Shown: positions 1 through 7,670, numbered from the stretch's first letter. The stretch: DNA of 29,376 bases from CAZWSE01 sp964636575 (GCA_964636575.1 CAZWSE010000043.1:1-29376), one strand, 5' to 3'. Numbers and translations are program-made. Notes: generated from the letters alone by a model not told the origin.

Positions 1-2
1 CC

Positions 3-749
3 GCCGCCCAAGCTTGTGAAGGCCCCGTCGCTTGCACGCTGGGTGACAGGTCTTACCACGTCAAAACGCCTGACGATTGGGATGGGGAAACCACGCTGCC
101 TGTCTTGCTCCATTTCCACGGCTGGCAACGCACCGGCGCGCTCCCTGTCGCGCATCAACGCATATCCGGTCATACCCGTCGCCGCGGTGTTTTGCTGGTT
201 GCCCCGAATGGCAATCGAAAGACGTGGGATTTCTGGGACGGGCGCAGCGAAGACGTTGATTTCGCCGCGGCCGTGATCGAGGATGTGGCCAAGCGGTTCC
301 CGATTGATCGGGCTCGGATTTATGTGTCAGGCTATTCTTATGGCTCTGCCATGGCGTGGCGCTATGCCTGTGAGAACGGGCAGGATGTGGCCGCTATTCT
401 GGCGATTTCCGGCACCTTGGATCAAGAGGAAGACTGCCCCCAGATGCCCAAAGCTGTGCGCCATGTGCACGGATTGAACGACAATGTTCTGCGCTTTCCA
501 TATGGGGCGAACGGCGATGAAACCTATCCTGTCGCCCTGTGGCGTGGTCTGTTCAACTGCACCGAAGAGGCTGCCACCAGTCAATGGAATGCCCGCGATT
601 TCCTGACGTTTTCGCGCAGTGAATGGACCGACTGTGCCGAGGGTCACAGCGTCATTCTAGATGTGCATCCTGGCGGGCACTTCATTCCCCATGGCTGGAT
701 TGGCTGGCAGTTGGATCAACTGATGGGCCGTCCCCCGACCTATCCTTGA
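3..749 (+). CDS. Exported PHB-depolymerase/LpqC-like esterase, 5' truncated
   Basis: The reading frame is open from the left edge of the window to a TGA stop, so the 5' end of the gene, including its start codon, is missing. The first visible residues, AAQACEGPVACTLGDRSYHV, look like the end of a signal peptide followed by a mature N-terminus, which suggests secretion to the periplasm or outside. An alpha/beta-hydrolase pattern follows: LHFHGWQRTG matches the oxyanion-hole region, VSGYSYGSAMAW carries the GxSxG nucleophile serine, and HPGGHFIPHGW near the C-terminus supplies the catalytic histidine. This layout fits the poly(3-hydroxybutyrate) depolymerase / LpqC esterase family. The true substrate (polyester, feruloyl ester or other) cannot be read from sequence. 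It lies 78 bp upstream of pheT. The first internal Met, at 105, falls after the oxyanion-hole strand begins and is not a credible start. Confidence 0.8.
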   Translation, partial: AAQACEGPVACTLGDRSYHVKTPDDWDGETTLPVLLHFHGWQRTGALPVAHQRISGHTRRRGVLLVAPNGNRKTWDFWDGRSEDVDFAAAVIEDVAKRFPIDRARIYVSGYSYGSAMAWRYACENGQDVAAILAISGTLDQEEDCPQMPKAVRHVHGLNDNVLRFPYGANGDETYPVALWRGLFNCTEEAATSQWNARDFLTFSRSEWTDCAEGHSVILDVHPGGHFIPHGWIGWQLDQLMGRPPTYP

Positions 750-796
750 CCCTGTCCTAATCGCCGTTGAATCCAAGGGCATAAGGCGTTACCCAA

Positions 797-809
797 GCGG
801 TCAAACCGC
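797..809 (+). promoter_or_regulatory. Small hairpin in the pheT leader
   Basis: GCGGT-CAA-ACCGC forms a 5-bp stem with a 3-nt loop, followed by CCCTTT, 18 bp before the pheT start. It could be a weak end for the upstream esterase transcript or a leader structure of pheT. It has no proper U-tract and there is no Phe-rich leader peptide, so attenuation is not supported. Confidence 0.3.
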
Positions 810-827
810 CCCTTTAGGACGCCCGAT

Positions 828-3224
828 ATGAAATTCACTCTTTCCTGGCTCAAGCATCATCTTGAGACGACCGCCACTGTCGATGAAATCTGCTATGCCC
901 TGACCGATCTTGGTCTCGAAGTGGAGGGCGTTGAGAACCCGAGTGAGAAGCTGAAGGGTTTTACGCTGGCCAAGGTTACTGAAGCCGCGCAGCACCCCGA
1001 TGCCGACCGTTTGCGCGTGTGCAAGGTGCTCACCGATGAGGGCGAGAAGCAGATTGTTTGTGGTGCTCCTAACGCCCGTGAAGGCATTACTGTCGTTCTG
1101 TGCAAACCCGGTGATTATGTCCCCGGCATCGATGTCACGTTGAGCGTTGGCAACATTCGTGGCGTTGAAAGCCATGGCATGATGGCCTCCGAGCGTGAGT
1201 TGGAGCTGTCCGAGGAACACGACGGCATTATTGAGCTGCCCTCGGGCGAGGTCGGTGATTTGTTCACCGATTGGTTGGCGGCCAATGATCCGGCCAAGGT
1301 CGATACTGTCATCGAGATTGCCATCACTCCGAACCGTCCTGATGCGCTTGGTGTGCGTGGTATTGCCCGCGATCTGGCTGCCCGTGGTCTGGGCACGATG
1401 AAGGCTTGTGATGTTGATCCTGTGCCGGCTTCTTTTGCCTCTGATCTGAGTGTCACGATTGACGCAGATACTCTTGATGGCTGTCCTGTGTTCACGGGTC
1501 GTTTGATTAAGGGCGTCAAGAACGGGCCAAGCCCTGCGTGGTTGCAAGACCTGCTGCGCGCGATTGGGTTGCGCCCCATTAGCTTTCTTGTCGATGTGAC
1601 CAACTACTTCACCTACGATCAGAACCGTCCGTTACACGTTTTCGATGCGGATAAGGTCAAGGGCAACCTGCGTGTGCACCGCGCTGCGGGTGGAGAGACT
1701 TTGACCGCGTTGGATGACAAGGAATACACCCTGCAAGCGGGTCAGATGGTCATTTCCGATGACATGGGCCCTGAGAGCATTGCAGGCATCATGGGCGGTT
1801 TGGATACGGGCTGTACCGAGGACACCGTCAATGTCTTTGTTGAAAGTGCTTATTGGGATCCTGTGCAGATTGCCTATGCGGGCCGGGCCTTGAAGATCAA
1901 TTCTGATGCGCGGTATCGGTTTGAGCGTGGTGTGGACCCTGCCTTTACCCCTGAAGGTCTGGAACATGCCGTGCGTATGATTGTGGATCACGCGGGCGGT
2001 GAGGCTTCCGAGAGGGTGGTCGCGGGCGCTGTGCCGGATACGAGCCGTGCCTATAAGCTCGACACGGACCGCGTTGTGTCGCTGGTCGGCATGGAGATTG
2101 CTGCAGACACCCAACGTCAGACTTTGACCGATCTGGGCTTTGTGATGGACGGCGATATGGCCCAAGTGCCGAGCTGGCGGCCTGATGTGCAGGGCGAGGC
2201 TGATCTGGTGGAAGAGGTCGCGCGCATTGCATCCTTGACCAAGCTGGAAGGCAAGCCCTTGGCCCGTGTGGATGTGGGTGTTCCCAAACCCATACTGTCG
2301 CCTTTGCAGCGGCGTCAGGGTGCGGCGCGTCGTACGGCGGCGGCTTTGGGGTACAATGAGTGCGTGCACTACACCTTTATCGATGCGCCCTCGGCCAAGC
2401 TTTTTGGGGGTGGCGATGATGCGACGATGTTGGAAAACCCGATCTCATCGGAGATGAGCCATATGCGCCCTGCGTTGTTGCCGGGCCTGTTACAAGCGGC
2501 TGCAAAGAACCAAGCCCGTGGATTTATGGATGTGGCCTTGTTCGAGGTTGGCCCTGCCTTCCATGGCGGCGAACCGGGCGAGCAGCACAATCTGGTTAGC
2601 GGTGTTCTGATTGGCCGGACCGGCCCCAAGGACGTGCATGGCACGTCCCGCGCTGTGGATGTGTTTGATGTGAAGGCCGATGCCGAGGCCGTGCTGGCTG
2701 CGATGGGTGCGCCTGCGAAGGTGCAGATTTTGCGCGGCGCCGCTGAATGGTGGCACCCCGGGCGTCATGGCATGATTTGTCTCGGGCCTAAGAAGGTCTT
2801 GGGTGTCTTTGGCGAAGTGCATCCCAAAGTTGTCGCCGCGATGGACCTTAAGGGGCCTGTTATGGCCTTTACCCTGTGGCCCGATGAAGTGCCTTTGCCG
2901 AAGAAAACATCAGCCTCACGCGGGGCCTTGGACATCAGTGCTTTGCAGGCTGTCGAACGTGATTTCGCCTTTGTGGTCGATGCCGATGTAGAAGCCCTGA
3001 CCTTGGTCAATGCGGCCTCTGGCGCGGATAAGGCGTTGATTGAAACGGTTCGTGTGTTCGATGAATTCATTGGTGGCTCGCTTGGTGATGGCAAGAAATC
3101 ATTGGCGGTGACTGTGCGTTTGCAACCCCGTGAAACCACATTGAAAGACGCGGATATTGAAGCTGTAAGTGCCAAGATCATTGAGAAAGTGGTCAAGGCC
3201 ACCGGCGGTGTTTTACGCGGCTAA
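828..3224 (+). CDS. pheT: Phenylalanine--tRNA ligase beta subunit
   Basis: This is the beta chain of the cytoplasmic alpha2beta2 enzyme that charges tRNA-Phe. At 798 aa it has the full bacterial length. It opens with MKFTLSWLKHHLETTATVDE, typical of PheT. An EMAP-II-like tRNA-binding domain covers about residues 39-150 (HPDADRLRVCKV, then IRGVESHGMMASERELELS). The B3/B4 editing region follows (NRPLHVFDADKV). The B5 and synthetase-like core lie at about 400-690, and the anticodon-binding FDX-ACB domain closes the protein (about 705-798, VRLQPRETTLKDADIE). An AGGA about 8 bp upstream supports the ATG. The alpha subunit gene pheS is not adjacent: the gene just upstream is an esterase, so pheS either lies further upstream or is unlinked. 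Confidence 0.97.
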   Translation: MKFTLSWLKHHLETTATVDEICYALTDLGLEVEGVENPSEKLKGFTLAKVTEAAQHPDADRLRVCKVLTDEGEKQIVCGAPNAREGITVVLCKPGDYVPGIDVTLSVGNIRGVESHGMMASERELELSEEHDGIIELPSGEVGDLFTDWLAANDPAKVDTVIEIAITPNRPDALGVRGIARDLAARGLGTMKACDVDPVPASFASDLSVTIDADTLDGCPVFTGRLIKGVKNGPSPAWLQDLLRAIGLRPISFLVDVTNYFTYDQNRPLHVFDADKVKGNLRVHRAAGGETLTALDDKEYTLQAGQMVISDDMGPESIAGIMGGLDTGCTEDTVNVFVESAYWDPVQIAYAGRALKINSDARYRFERGVDPAFTPEGLEHAVRMIVDHAGGEASERVVAGAVPDTSRAYKLDTDRVVSLVGMEIAADTQRQTLTDLGFVMDGDMAQVPSWRPDVQGEADLVEEVARIASLTKLEGKPLARVDVGVPKPILSPLQRRQGAARRTAAALGYNECVHYTFIDAPSAKLFGGGDDATMLENPISSEMSHMRPALLPGLLQAAAKNQARGFMDVALFEVGPAFHGGEPGEQHNLVSGVLIGRTGPKDVHGTSRAVDVFDVKADAEAVLAAMGAPAKVQILRGAAEWWHPGRHGMICLGPKKVLGVFGEVHPKVVAAMDLKGPVMAFTLWPDEVPLPKKTSASRGALDISALQAVERDFAFVVDADVEALTLVNAASGADKALIETVRVFDEFIGGSLGDGKKSLAVTVRLQPRETTLKDADIEAVSAKIIEKVVKATGGVLRG

Positions 3225-3258
3225 GGGTGGGTCAAAGACCGACCTGTGACAGTTTGAG

Positions 3259-3272
3259 TATTTTTGGAAAAA
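3259..3272 (+). repeat. AT-rich dyad ahead of the YtoQ gene, possible roseobacter intergenic repeat
   Basis: ATTTTTGGAAAAAT is a perfect inverted repeat (6-bp arms, GG centre) inside TTTGAGTATTTTTGGAAAAA, followed at once by TGAAGGAG, which supplies the ribosome-binding site of the next gene. I recall very similar strings ahead of many Rhodobacteraceae genes, but that is memory and unchecked. No second copy was seen in this window. Confidence 0.35.
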
Positions 3273-3288
3273 TGAAGGAGATGGCGCG

Positions 3289-3732
3289 ATGCTGAAGGTC
3301 TATCTATCAGGTGAAATTCACACCGATTGGCGCGATCAGATTGTTGAGGGCGCGAAGGGGCTGGATGTGAGCTTTTCCGGCCCTGTCACCGATCATGCTG
3401 CCAGCGATGATTGCGGTGTGTCCATTCTGGGCGCGGAGCCGGACAAGTTTTGGCACGATCGCAAGGGCGCGCAGGTCAATGCCATTCGCACCCGTAAGGG
3501 AATTGCAGATGCGGATGTTGTCGTTGTCCGCTTTGGCGAGCAATACAAGCAATGGAACGCGGCCTTTGATGCAGGCTATGCTGCAGCCCTTGGCAAGTCT
3601 TTGGTGATTATGCACGGGGCAGACCACCAGCATGCACTGAAAGAAGTGGATGCAGCGGCTTTGGCGGTAACGGAGACCCCCGCTCAGGTGGTTGCGATTT
3701 TGCGCTATGTCCTGAGCGGAGAGCTGTCTTAA
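3289..3732 (+). CDS. YtoQ family protein
   Basis: This 147-aa protein matches what I know of the YtoQ family: it begins MLKVYLSGEIHTDWRDQI, has a GAEPDKFWHDRKGAQVN segment and a DADVVVVRFGEQYKQWNAAFDAG segment. The overall pattern resembles nucleoside 2-deoxyribosyltransferase-like folds (an N-terminal YLSGxIH strand and turn, and a central acidic-hydrophobic strand), but the biochemical role of YtoQ is not established. It is probably cytoplasmic, with no signal peptide or membrane helix. AAGGAG at 3275-3280 is a strong Shine-Dalgarno for this ATG. It stands 64 bp after pheT and ends 6 bp from the convergent glutathione transferase gene. Confidence 0.85.
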   Translation: MLKVYLSGEIHTDWRDQIVEGAKGLDVSFSGPVTDHAASDDCGVSILGAEPDKFWHDRKGAQVNAIRTRKGIADADVVVVRFGEQYKQWNAAFDAGYAAALGKSLVIMHGADHQHALKEVDAAALAVTETPAQVVAILRYVLSGELS

Positions 3733-3738
3733 TCCGAC

Positions 3739-4437
3739 TTACCCGCGCGGTGGTGTGACCAGACCTTTTTGCACCGCTGGGCGGTCCAGAAAGCGATCCA
3801 GATAGGCCACAAGGTTCTTGTGATCGGCCCAGCCAACGGTATCGCGCGCGCCATAGAAGTCGAGTGATCTGAGCCAAGGGGCGATGGCCATATCCGCGAT
3901 GGAGTATTCGCCCGTGATCCAGTCTTTGCCCGCCATCTGACCGTCGAGCATGGCAAGCAGGCGTTTGGCCTCATCGATGTAGCGTTGCTGCGGGCGTTTG
4001 TCTTCCCAACCCGATCCGGCAAATTTGTAGAAGAACCCGAGCTGCCCGAACATCGGTCCAAGCCCACCCATCTGGAACATCAGCCATTGAATTGTCTTGG
4101 CACGGTCCGTCGCCGTCTGCCCAATAAACTTGCCCGATTTTTCGGCCAGATAAATAAGGATGGCACCGGATTCGAAAAGACCGATTGGTGCGCCGTCTGG
4201 TCCGTTGGGGTCCACGATTGCAGGGATCTTGTTGTTCGGGTTGAGCGACAGAAATTCAGGGCTTTTCACATCGGCATCCGCCAGCGTGACGGTATGGGCC
4301 TCATAGGGGATTTCCATTTCCTCAAGGGCAATCGACACTTTGACGCCGTTGGGGGTTGGAAATGAATAGAGCTGCAGCACCGAAGGGTCCGCAGCGGGCC
4401 ACTTTTTGGTAATGTCAAAGGTGTCGGTGATAGTCAT
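3739..4437 (-). CDS. Glutathione S-transferase, nu-class-like (YfcG/YghU type)
   Basis: This is a cytosolic glutathione-dependent transferase or disulfide reductase. LYSFPTPNGVKVSIALEEM carries the TPNG motif typical of the nu class (E. coli YfcG, YghU). NPNNKIPAIVD is the cis-proline glutathione-binding loop and LFESGAILIYLAEK is the ES motif that binds the gamma-glutamyl group. YSIADMAIAPWL is the C-terminal N-capping/hydrophobic-staple region. I chose the ATG at 4437 (MTITDTFDITKKW, 232 aa) over the in-frame ATG at 4470 because GGAG sits about 8 bp upstream and the family normally starts there. It is divergent from mscL and convergent with the YtoQ gene. A second nu-class gene (yghU) lies about 2.3 kb away. 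Substrate unknown. Confidence 0.9.
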   Translation of the reverse strand: MTITDTFDITKKWPAADPSVLQLYSFPTPNGVKVSIALEEMEIPYEAHTVTLADADVKSPEFLSLNPNNKIPAIVDPNGPDGAPIGLFESGAILIYLAEKSGKFIGQTATDRAKTIQWLMFQMGGLGPMFGQLGFFYKFAGSGWEDKRPQQRYIDEAKRLLAMLDGQMAGKDWITGEYSIADMAIAPWLRSLDFYGARDTVGWADHKNLVAYLDRFLDRPAVQKGLVTPPRG

Positions 4438-4480
4438 ATTTATGCTCCACTGTTTCGCTACGGGGAACACTAGTCCTAAA

Positions 4481-4524
4481 TTAACCTGTTAACAGTCTAA
4501 TTTTTGTGCAATCAAGTGGCACAA
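4481..4524. promoter_or_regulatory. Two inverted repeats between the glutathione transferase gene and mscL
   Basis: The divergent intergenic region contains TTAAC-CT-GTTAA (4481-4492) and TTGTGC-N9-GCACAA (4504-4509 with 4519-4524). Both are perfect dyads of operator size. Promoter elements for either gene could not be placed with confidence. No regulator is adjacent, so the binding protein is unknown. Confidence 0.35.
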
Positions 4525-4578
4525 CCTGTGTGCAAGCGAACGAAAGAGTTGCTTGTGTTAATTAAGTGAGGGAACACA

Positions 4579-4950
4579 ATGATCAAAGAATTCAAGGACT
4601 TCATCGCCAATGGCAGTGTCATGGACATGGCTGTTGGTATCATCATCGGCGCAGCTTTCACCGCGATCATCGGATCGTTGGTTGAAGATCTGATCAATCC
4701 GCTGATTGGTATGTTTATGGGCGGCGTTGATTTTGCCGGTCTTTCCGCTTCTGTCGGTGACGCAGTCTTTACCTACGGTAACTTCATCATGGCAATCATC
4801 AACTTCCTGATCATCGCGTTTGTGGTGTTCATGTTGGTACGCATGGTCAACAAGACCAAAGCGCCTGAGCCAGAAGCAGAGCCCGAAGGTCCATCCGCAG
4901 AAGACCTGCTGGCCGAGATCCGCGACAGCCTTCAGGCTCGCGCCAAGTAA
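4579..4950 (+). CDS. mscL: Large-conductance mechanosensitive channel MscL
   Basis: MscL is the inner-membrane channel that opens under high membrane tension and releases solutes during hypo-osmotic shock. The protein starts MIKEFKDFIANGSVMDMAVG, the conserved N-terminal amphipathic helix leading into TM1 (about 16-40, GIIIGAAFTAIIGSLVEDLI). A short periplasmic loop and TM2 (about 70-95, FIMAIINFLIIAFVVFMLVR) follow, then an acidic linker and a C-terminal helix (AEDLLAEIRDSL). At 123 aa it is slightly shorter than the E. coli protein because the periplasmic loop is short. GAGGG ahead of the ATG is the likely ribosome-binding site. It looks monocistronic and ends at a strong terminator. Confidence 0.96.
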   Translation: MIKEFKDFIANGSVMDMAVGIIIGAAFTAIIGSLVEDLINPLIGMFMGGVDFAGLSASVGDAVFTYGNFIMAIINFLIIAFVVFMLVRMVNKTKAPEPEAEPEGPSAEDLLAEIRDSLQARAK

Positions 4951-4970
4951 TCCGCTGAGCGGACGAATAG

Positions 4971-5000
4971 AAAGGCCCGCTGCAATGCGGGCCTTTTTTT
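4971..5000 (+). terminator. Rho-independent terminator of mscL
   Basis: AAAGGCCCGC (4971-4980) pairs with GCGGGCCTTT (4987-4996) around a 6-nt loop TGCAAT, and T7 runs from 4994 to 5000. It lies 20 bp after the mscL stop. The convergent ald gene uses TTA at 4999-5001 (its TAA stop) within the end of the T-run, so the terminator abuts the ald coding end. On the minus strand the hairpin is followed by only TTTCT, so it may act weakly in that direction. Confidence 0.9.
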
Positions 5001-6117
5001 ATGCCTTGAGCGCAAGTTGTGGCGACAGCACATCCATTCCCAGTGCTTTGCCGACTGCGTAGTAGGTCAGGTTGCCTGCATGCACGTTCAACCCGTTGAG
5101 CAGATGTTCGTCTTCTTCGCAGGCCTTTTTCCAACCCTTATCCGCCAATGACAGCATGAAGGGCATTGTCGCGTTTCCAAGTGCAATCGTTGAGGTCCGT
5201 GCCACTGCCCCTGGCATGTTTGCAACGCAGTAGTGCATGATCCCGTCTACGTCGTAGATCGGGTCTTCGTGGGTTGTGGCCTTTGACGTCTCAAAGCAGC
5301 CGCCTTGGTCAATCGCCACATCCACCAGCGCCGCCCCCGGTTTCATATCCGCCAGATCGGCTCGGCTGATGAGTTTTGGCGCTGCGGCCCCCGGGATCAG
5401 AACGGCACCGACGACCAAATCGGCCTCTCGGATCAGCTCTGCCGTGTTGCCGGCACTTGAGTAGCTGTTCTTGAACTGTCCGCTGAAGACGTCATCAAGA
5501 TAGCGTAGGCGGGGCAGGGACCGGTCGAGCACGGTGACGTCTGCGCCCATTCCTGCTGCGATGCGCGCGGCATGGGTGCCCACGACACCGCCGCCGATCA
5601 CGACGACCCGCGCGGGCCCGACACCCGGCACCCCGCCCATCAAGGTTCCGCGTCCGCCGTTGGCTTTTTGCAGGGTCCATGCCCCGACTTGCGGTGCGAG
5701 CCTGCCTGCCACTTCGGACATAGGCGCGAGCAGGGGCAGCCCGCCTTGCGCGTCTGTGACCGTCTCGTACGCGATGGCTGTGCAGCCTGAGGCCAGCAGG
5801 TCTTTGGTTTGTTCGGGGTCCGGTGCGAGGTGCAGATATGTGAACAAAAGCTGCCCTTCGCGGAGCATTTTACGCTCGCCCGCTTGGGGTTCTTTGACTT
5901 TTACGATCATGTCTGCGTCTGCGAAAATCTCGGATGCGGTGCTGATGATCTGCGCGCCTGCGGCTGTATAGTCATCGTCGGTGAAGCCTGCGCCATTGCC
6001 AGCGCTGGTTTCGATCAGCACGGTGTGGCCGTGATTGACGGCTTCGCGGGCTGCGTTTGGGGTCATGCCGACCCGGAATTCTTGGGGTTTGATCTCTTTT
6101 GGGCAACCGATTTTCAT
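4999..6117 (-). CDS. ald: Alanine dehydrogenase
   Basis: This NAD-dependent enzyme interconverts L-alanine and pyruvate plus ammonia in the cytoplasm. The 372-aa length is standard. MKIGCPKEIKPQEFRVGMTP is the family N-terminus. Substrate-binding residues correspond to Lys75 (VKVKEP) and His96 (FTYLHLA). MSEVAGRLAPQVGAW and GGRGTLMGGVPGV precede the Rossmann motif VVVIGGGVVGTHAAR, and VDVAIDQGGCFE carries the catalytic Asp. An AGGAG about 8 bp upstream supports the start. It is transcribed away from an Lrp/AsnC regulator, the same arrangement as the known alanine dehydrogenase regulator pairs (for example rhizobial aldA/aldR), so induction by alanine through that regulator is the natural inference. 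Confidence 0.97.
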   Translation of the reverse strand: MKIGCPKEIKPQEFRVGMTPNAAREAVNHGHTVLIETSAGNGAGFTDDDYTAAGAQIISTASEIFADADMIVKVKEPQAGERKMLREGQLLFTYLHLAPDPEQTKDLLASGCTAIAYETVTDAQGGLPLLAPMSEVAGRLAPQVGAWTLQKANGGRGTLMGGVPGVGPARVVVIGGGVVGTHAARIAAGMGADVTVLDRSLPRLRYLDDVFSGQFKNSYSSAGNTAELIREADLVVGAVLIPGAAAPKLISRADLADMKPGAALVDVAIDQGGCFETSKATTHEDPIYDVDGIMHYCVANMPGAVARTSTIALGNATMPFMLSLADKGWKKACEEDEHLLNGLNVHAGNLTYYAVGKALGMDVLSPQLALKA

Positions 6118-6196
6118 GGGGTAGGTCTCCTGCGCATGTTGTGCCTCTATTTTAGGCAGGGCGAATGCAAATGCTGTGCTTTTCCGGCTGGTCTAT

Positions 6197-6223
6197 GTGC
6201 AAAGTCTGTGTAAAAAATTGCAC
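6197..6223. promoter_or_regulatory. Candidate Lrp-type operator 1 in the ald/lrp intergenic region
   Basis: GTGCAA (6197-6202) and TTGCAC (6218-6223) form a perfect inverted repeat with 15 bp between arms. The half-site centres are 21 bp apart, two helical turns, which suits an Lrp-family dimer or octamer. The spacer is A-rich. It sits about midway in the 139-bp divergent region. Confidence 0.5.
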
Positions 6224-6236
6224 GGATAAGCCAAAT

Positions 6237-6255
6237 TACGCAAAGGTATTGCGCA
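6237..6255. promoter_or_regulatory. Candidate Lrp-type operator 2 overlapping the regulator's own start region
   Basis: CGCAA (6239-6243) AGGTA TTGCG (6249-6253) is a perfect hyphenated palindrome, with a further T/A match one position beyond a mismatch. It shares the GCAA/TTGC core with operator 1. It covers the AAGG ribosome-binding site and ends just before the ATG at 6257, so binding here would be expected to give autorepression. Confidence 0.5.
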
Positions 6256-6256
6256 T

Positions 6257-6715
6257 ATGACGTTAGACACAGTTGATCGCCGCCTCCTTGCTGCATTGCA
6301 GCGCAAAGGTCGTATGTCGAACGCAGAGCTGAGCGAAAAGGTGAACCTGTCTCCCTCGGCTTGTCATCGCCGTGTGCAGCGGATGGAGGCGGAAGGCTAT
6401 ATTAAAGACTATGTGGCGCTGCTTGATGCCCGCAAGATGGGGATGCCGACCACTGTGTTTGTTGAAATCACCCTGCAAGGGCAGGCCGATGAGGTCTTGG
6501 ATGCTTTCGAGAAGGCTGTGGCCCGTGTGCCTGATGTGTTGGAATGTCACCTGATGGCGGGCACCGCAGACTACATCCTGAAAGTTGTGGCCGAAGATAC
6601 CGAAGACTTCGCGCGTATCCACCGTCAGTATCTGGCCCGATTGCCGGGCGTGGCGCAGATGCAGTCGTCTTTCGCCCTGCGGACGGTGTTCAAAACGACT
6701 GCATTACCTGTCTAG
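6257..6715 (+). CDS. Lrp/AsnC family transcriptional regulator, probable regulator of ald
   Basis: This 152-aa protein has the full two-domain Lrp layout. The N-terminal winged helix-turn-helix begins LDTVDRRLLAALQRKGRMSN and its recognition part is LSPSACHRRVQRMEAEGYIKDY. The C-terminal RAM/ligand-binding domain has VFVEITLQGQADEVLDAF, then VLECHLMAGTADYILKVVA, the typical effector-pocket segment. It is a cytoplasmic DNA-binding protein that responds to an amino acid. Its position, divergent from ald with two palindromes between, makes alanine the likely effector (inference). Its stop codon overlaps that of the convergent yghU by sharing CTAG. Confidence 0.93.
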   Translation: MTLDTVDRRLLAALQRKGRMSNAELSEKVNLSPSACHRRVQRMEAEGYIKDYVALLDARKMGMPTTVFVEITLQGQADEVLDAFEKAVARVPDVLECHLMAGTADYILKVVAEDTEDFARIHRQYLARLPGVAQMQSSFALRTVFKTTALPV

Positions 6716-7581
6716 GATTTATCGCCGATTTTGTCCTGCGTCTTGGTGTCAAAGTCGGATGCATCGTGGCGTTCATGCAGTTGTAGCTCAGGCTCACCAA
6801 AGGGGCGGTTGACCATGCGGCCACGCTTCACGGCGGGACGCGCGTCGATCAATTCAGCCCAACGCATGACGTTTTTGTAGGACTTCACATCTAAGAACTC
6901 AGCTGCTGAGTAAAGCCGCCCCAAAACAAGCTGCCCGTACCACGCCCAAATTGCGATATCCGCGATGGTGTAGTCTTCTCCGGTGATAAAGGTGTTGTCG
7001 GCCAGTTGGCGGTCGAGCACATCCAGCTGCCGCTTGGTTTCCATCGTGAACCGGTTGATCGGGTATTCGTATTTTTCGGGCGCGTAGGCATAGAAGTGGC
7101 CAAAGCCGCCGCCAAGATAGGGAGCAGACCCCATCTGCCAGAACAGCCATGACAGCATTTCGGGCCGCTTGGCGGGATCGGTCGGCATGAAGGCGTCAAA
7201 TTTTTCAGCCAGATGCAGCATGATCGCGGCAGATTCAAAGACCCGTGTGGGCGGGGTCGTGCTGTGATCCATCAGAGCCGGAATTTTGCTGTTTGGGTTT
7301 ACGTCGACAAAGCCGCTGCTGAATTGGTCGCCCTCTTGGATATTCACTAGCCAAGCGTCGTATTCAGCGCCAGCGTGTCCGGCGGCCAGAAGCTCTTCGA
7401 ATAGAACTGTCACTTTGACGCCATTCGGCGTGGCCAGTGAATAAAGCTGGAAAGGATGTTTGCCGACAGGGCTTTCTTTGTCGTGGGTCGCACCCGCGAT
7501 GGGGCGGTTGATGTTGGCGAACTTGCCGCCGGACTCAGAATCCCATGTCCAGACGTCGGGGGGCGTGTATGTATCAGTCAT
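6712..7581 (-). CDS. yghU: Glutathione-dependent disulfide-bond oxidoreductase YghU
   Basis: This 289-aa nu-class glutathione transferase homologue tracks E. coli YghU closely: TPPDVWTWDSESGGKFANIN at the N-terminus, LYSLATPNGVKVTVLFEELL with the TPNG motif, VNPNSKIPALMDH, RVFESAAIMLHLAEKF, LGGGFGHFYAYAPEKYEYPI and the end LHERHDASDF. YghU binds two glutathiones and reduces disulfides. The in-frame ATG at 7647 would add a 22-residue extension not found in the family. The ATG at 7581 has AAAGGA about 9 bp upstream and matches the family start, so I use it. The gene ends in a 4-bp convergent overlap with the Lrp gene. Upstream lie the rpsU terminator and rpsU itself, on the same strand. Confidence 0.95.
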   Translation of the reverse strand: MTDTYTPPDVWTWDSESGGKFANINRPIAGATHDKESPVGKHPFQLYSLATPNGVKVTVLFEELLAAGHAGAEYDAWLVNIQEGDQFSSGFVDVNPNSKIPALMDHSTTPPTRVFESAAIMLHLAEKFDAFMPTDPAKRPEMLSWLFWQMGSAPYLGGGFGHFYAYAPEKYEYPINRFTMETKRQLDVLDRQLADNTFITGEDYTIADIAIWAWYGQLVLGRLYSAAEFLDVKSYKNVMRWAELIDARPAVKRGRMVNRPFGEPELQLHERHDASDFDTKTQDKIGDKS

Positions 7582-7670
7582 CGCGTGGTCCTTTTCCAAA
7601 CAGGTGTTGGCAACAGACATAGAGGACCGTGGCGGCGGATACAGCACCCTTCACACACCCGTGACAAAGA

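Noticed and set aside
801..2369. Long minus-strand frames (about 245-248 codons) opposite pheT
   Set aside because: They lie wholly within pheT, lack ribosome-binding sites and have no family resemblance.
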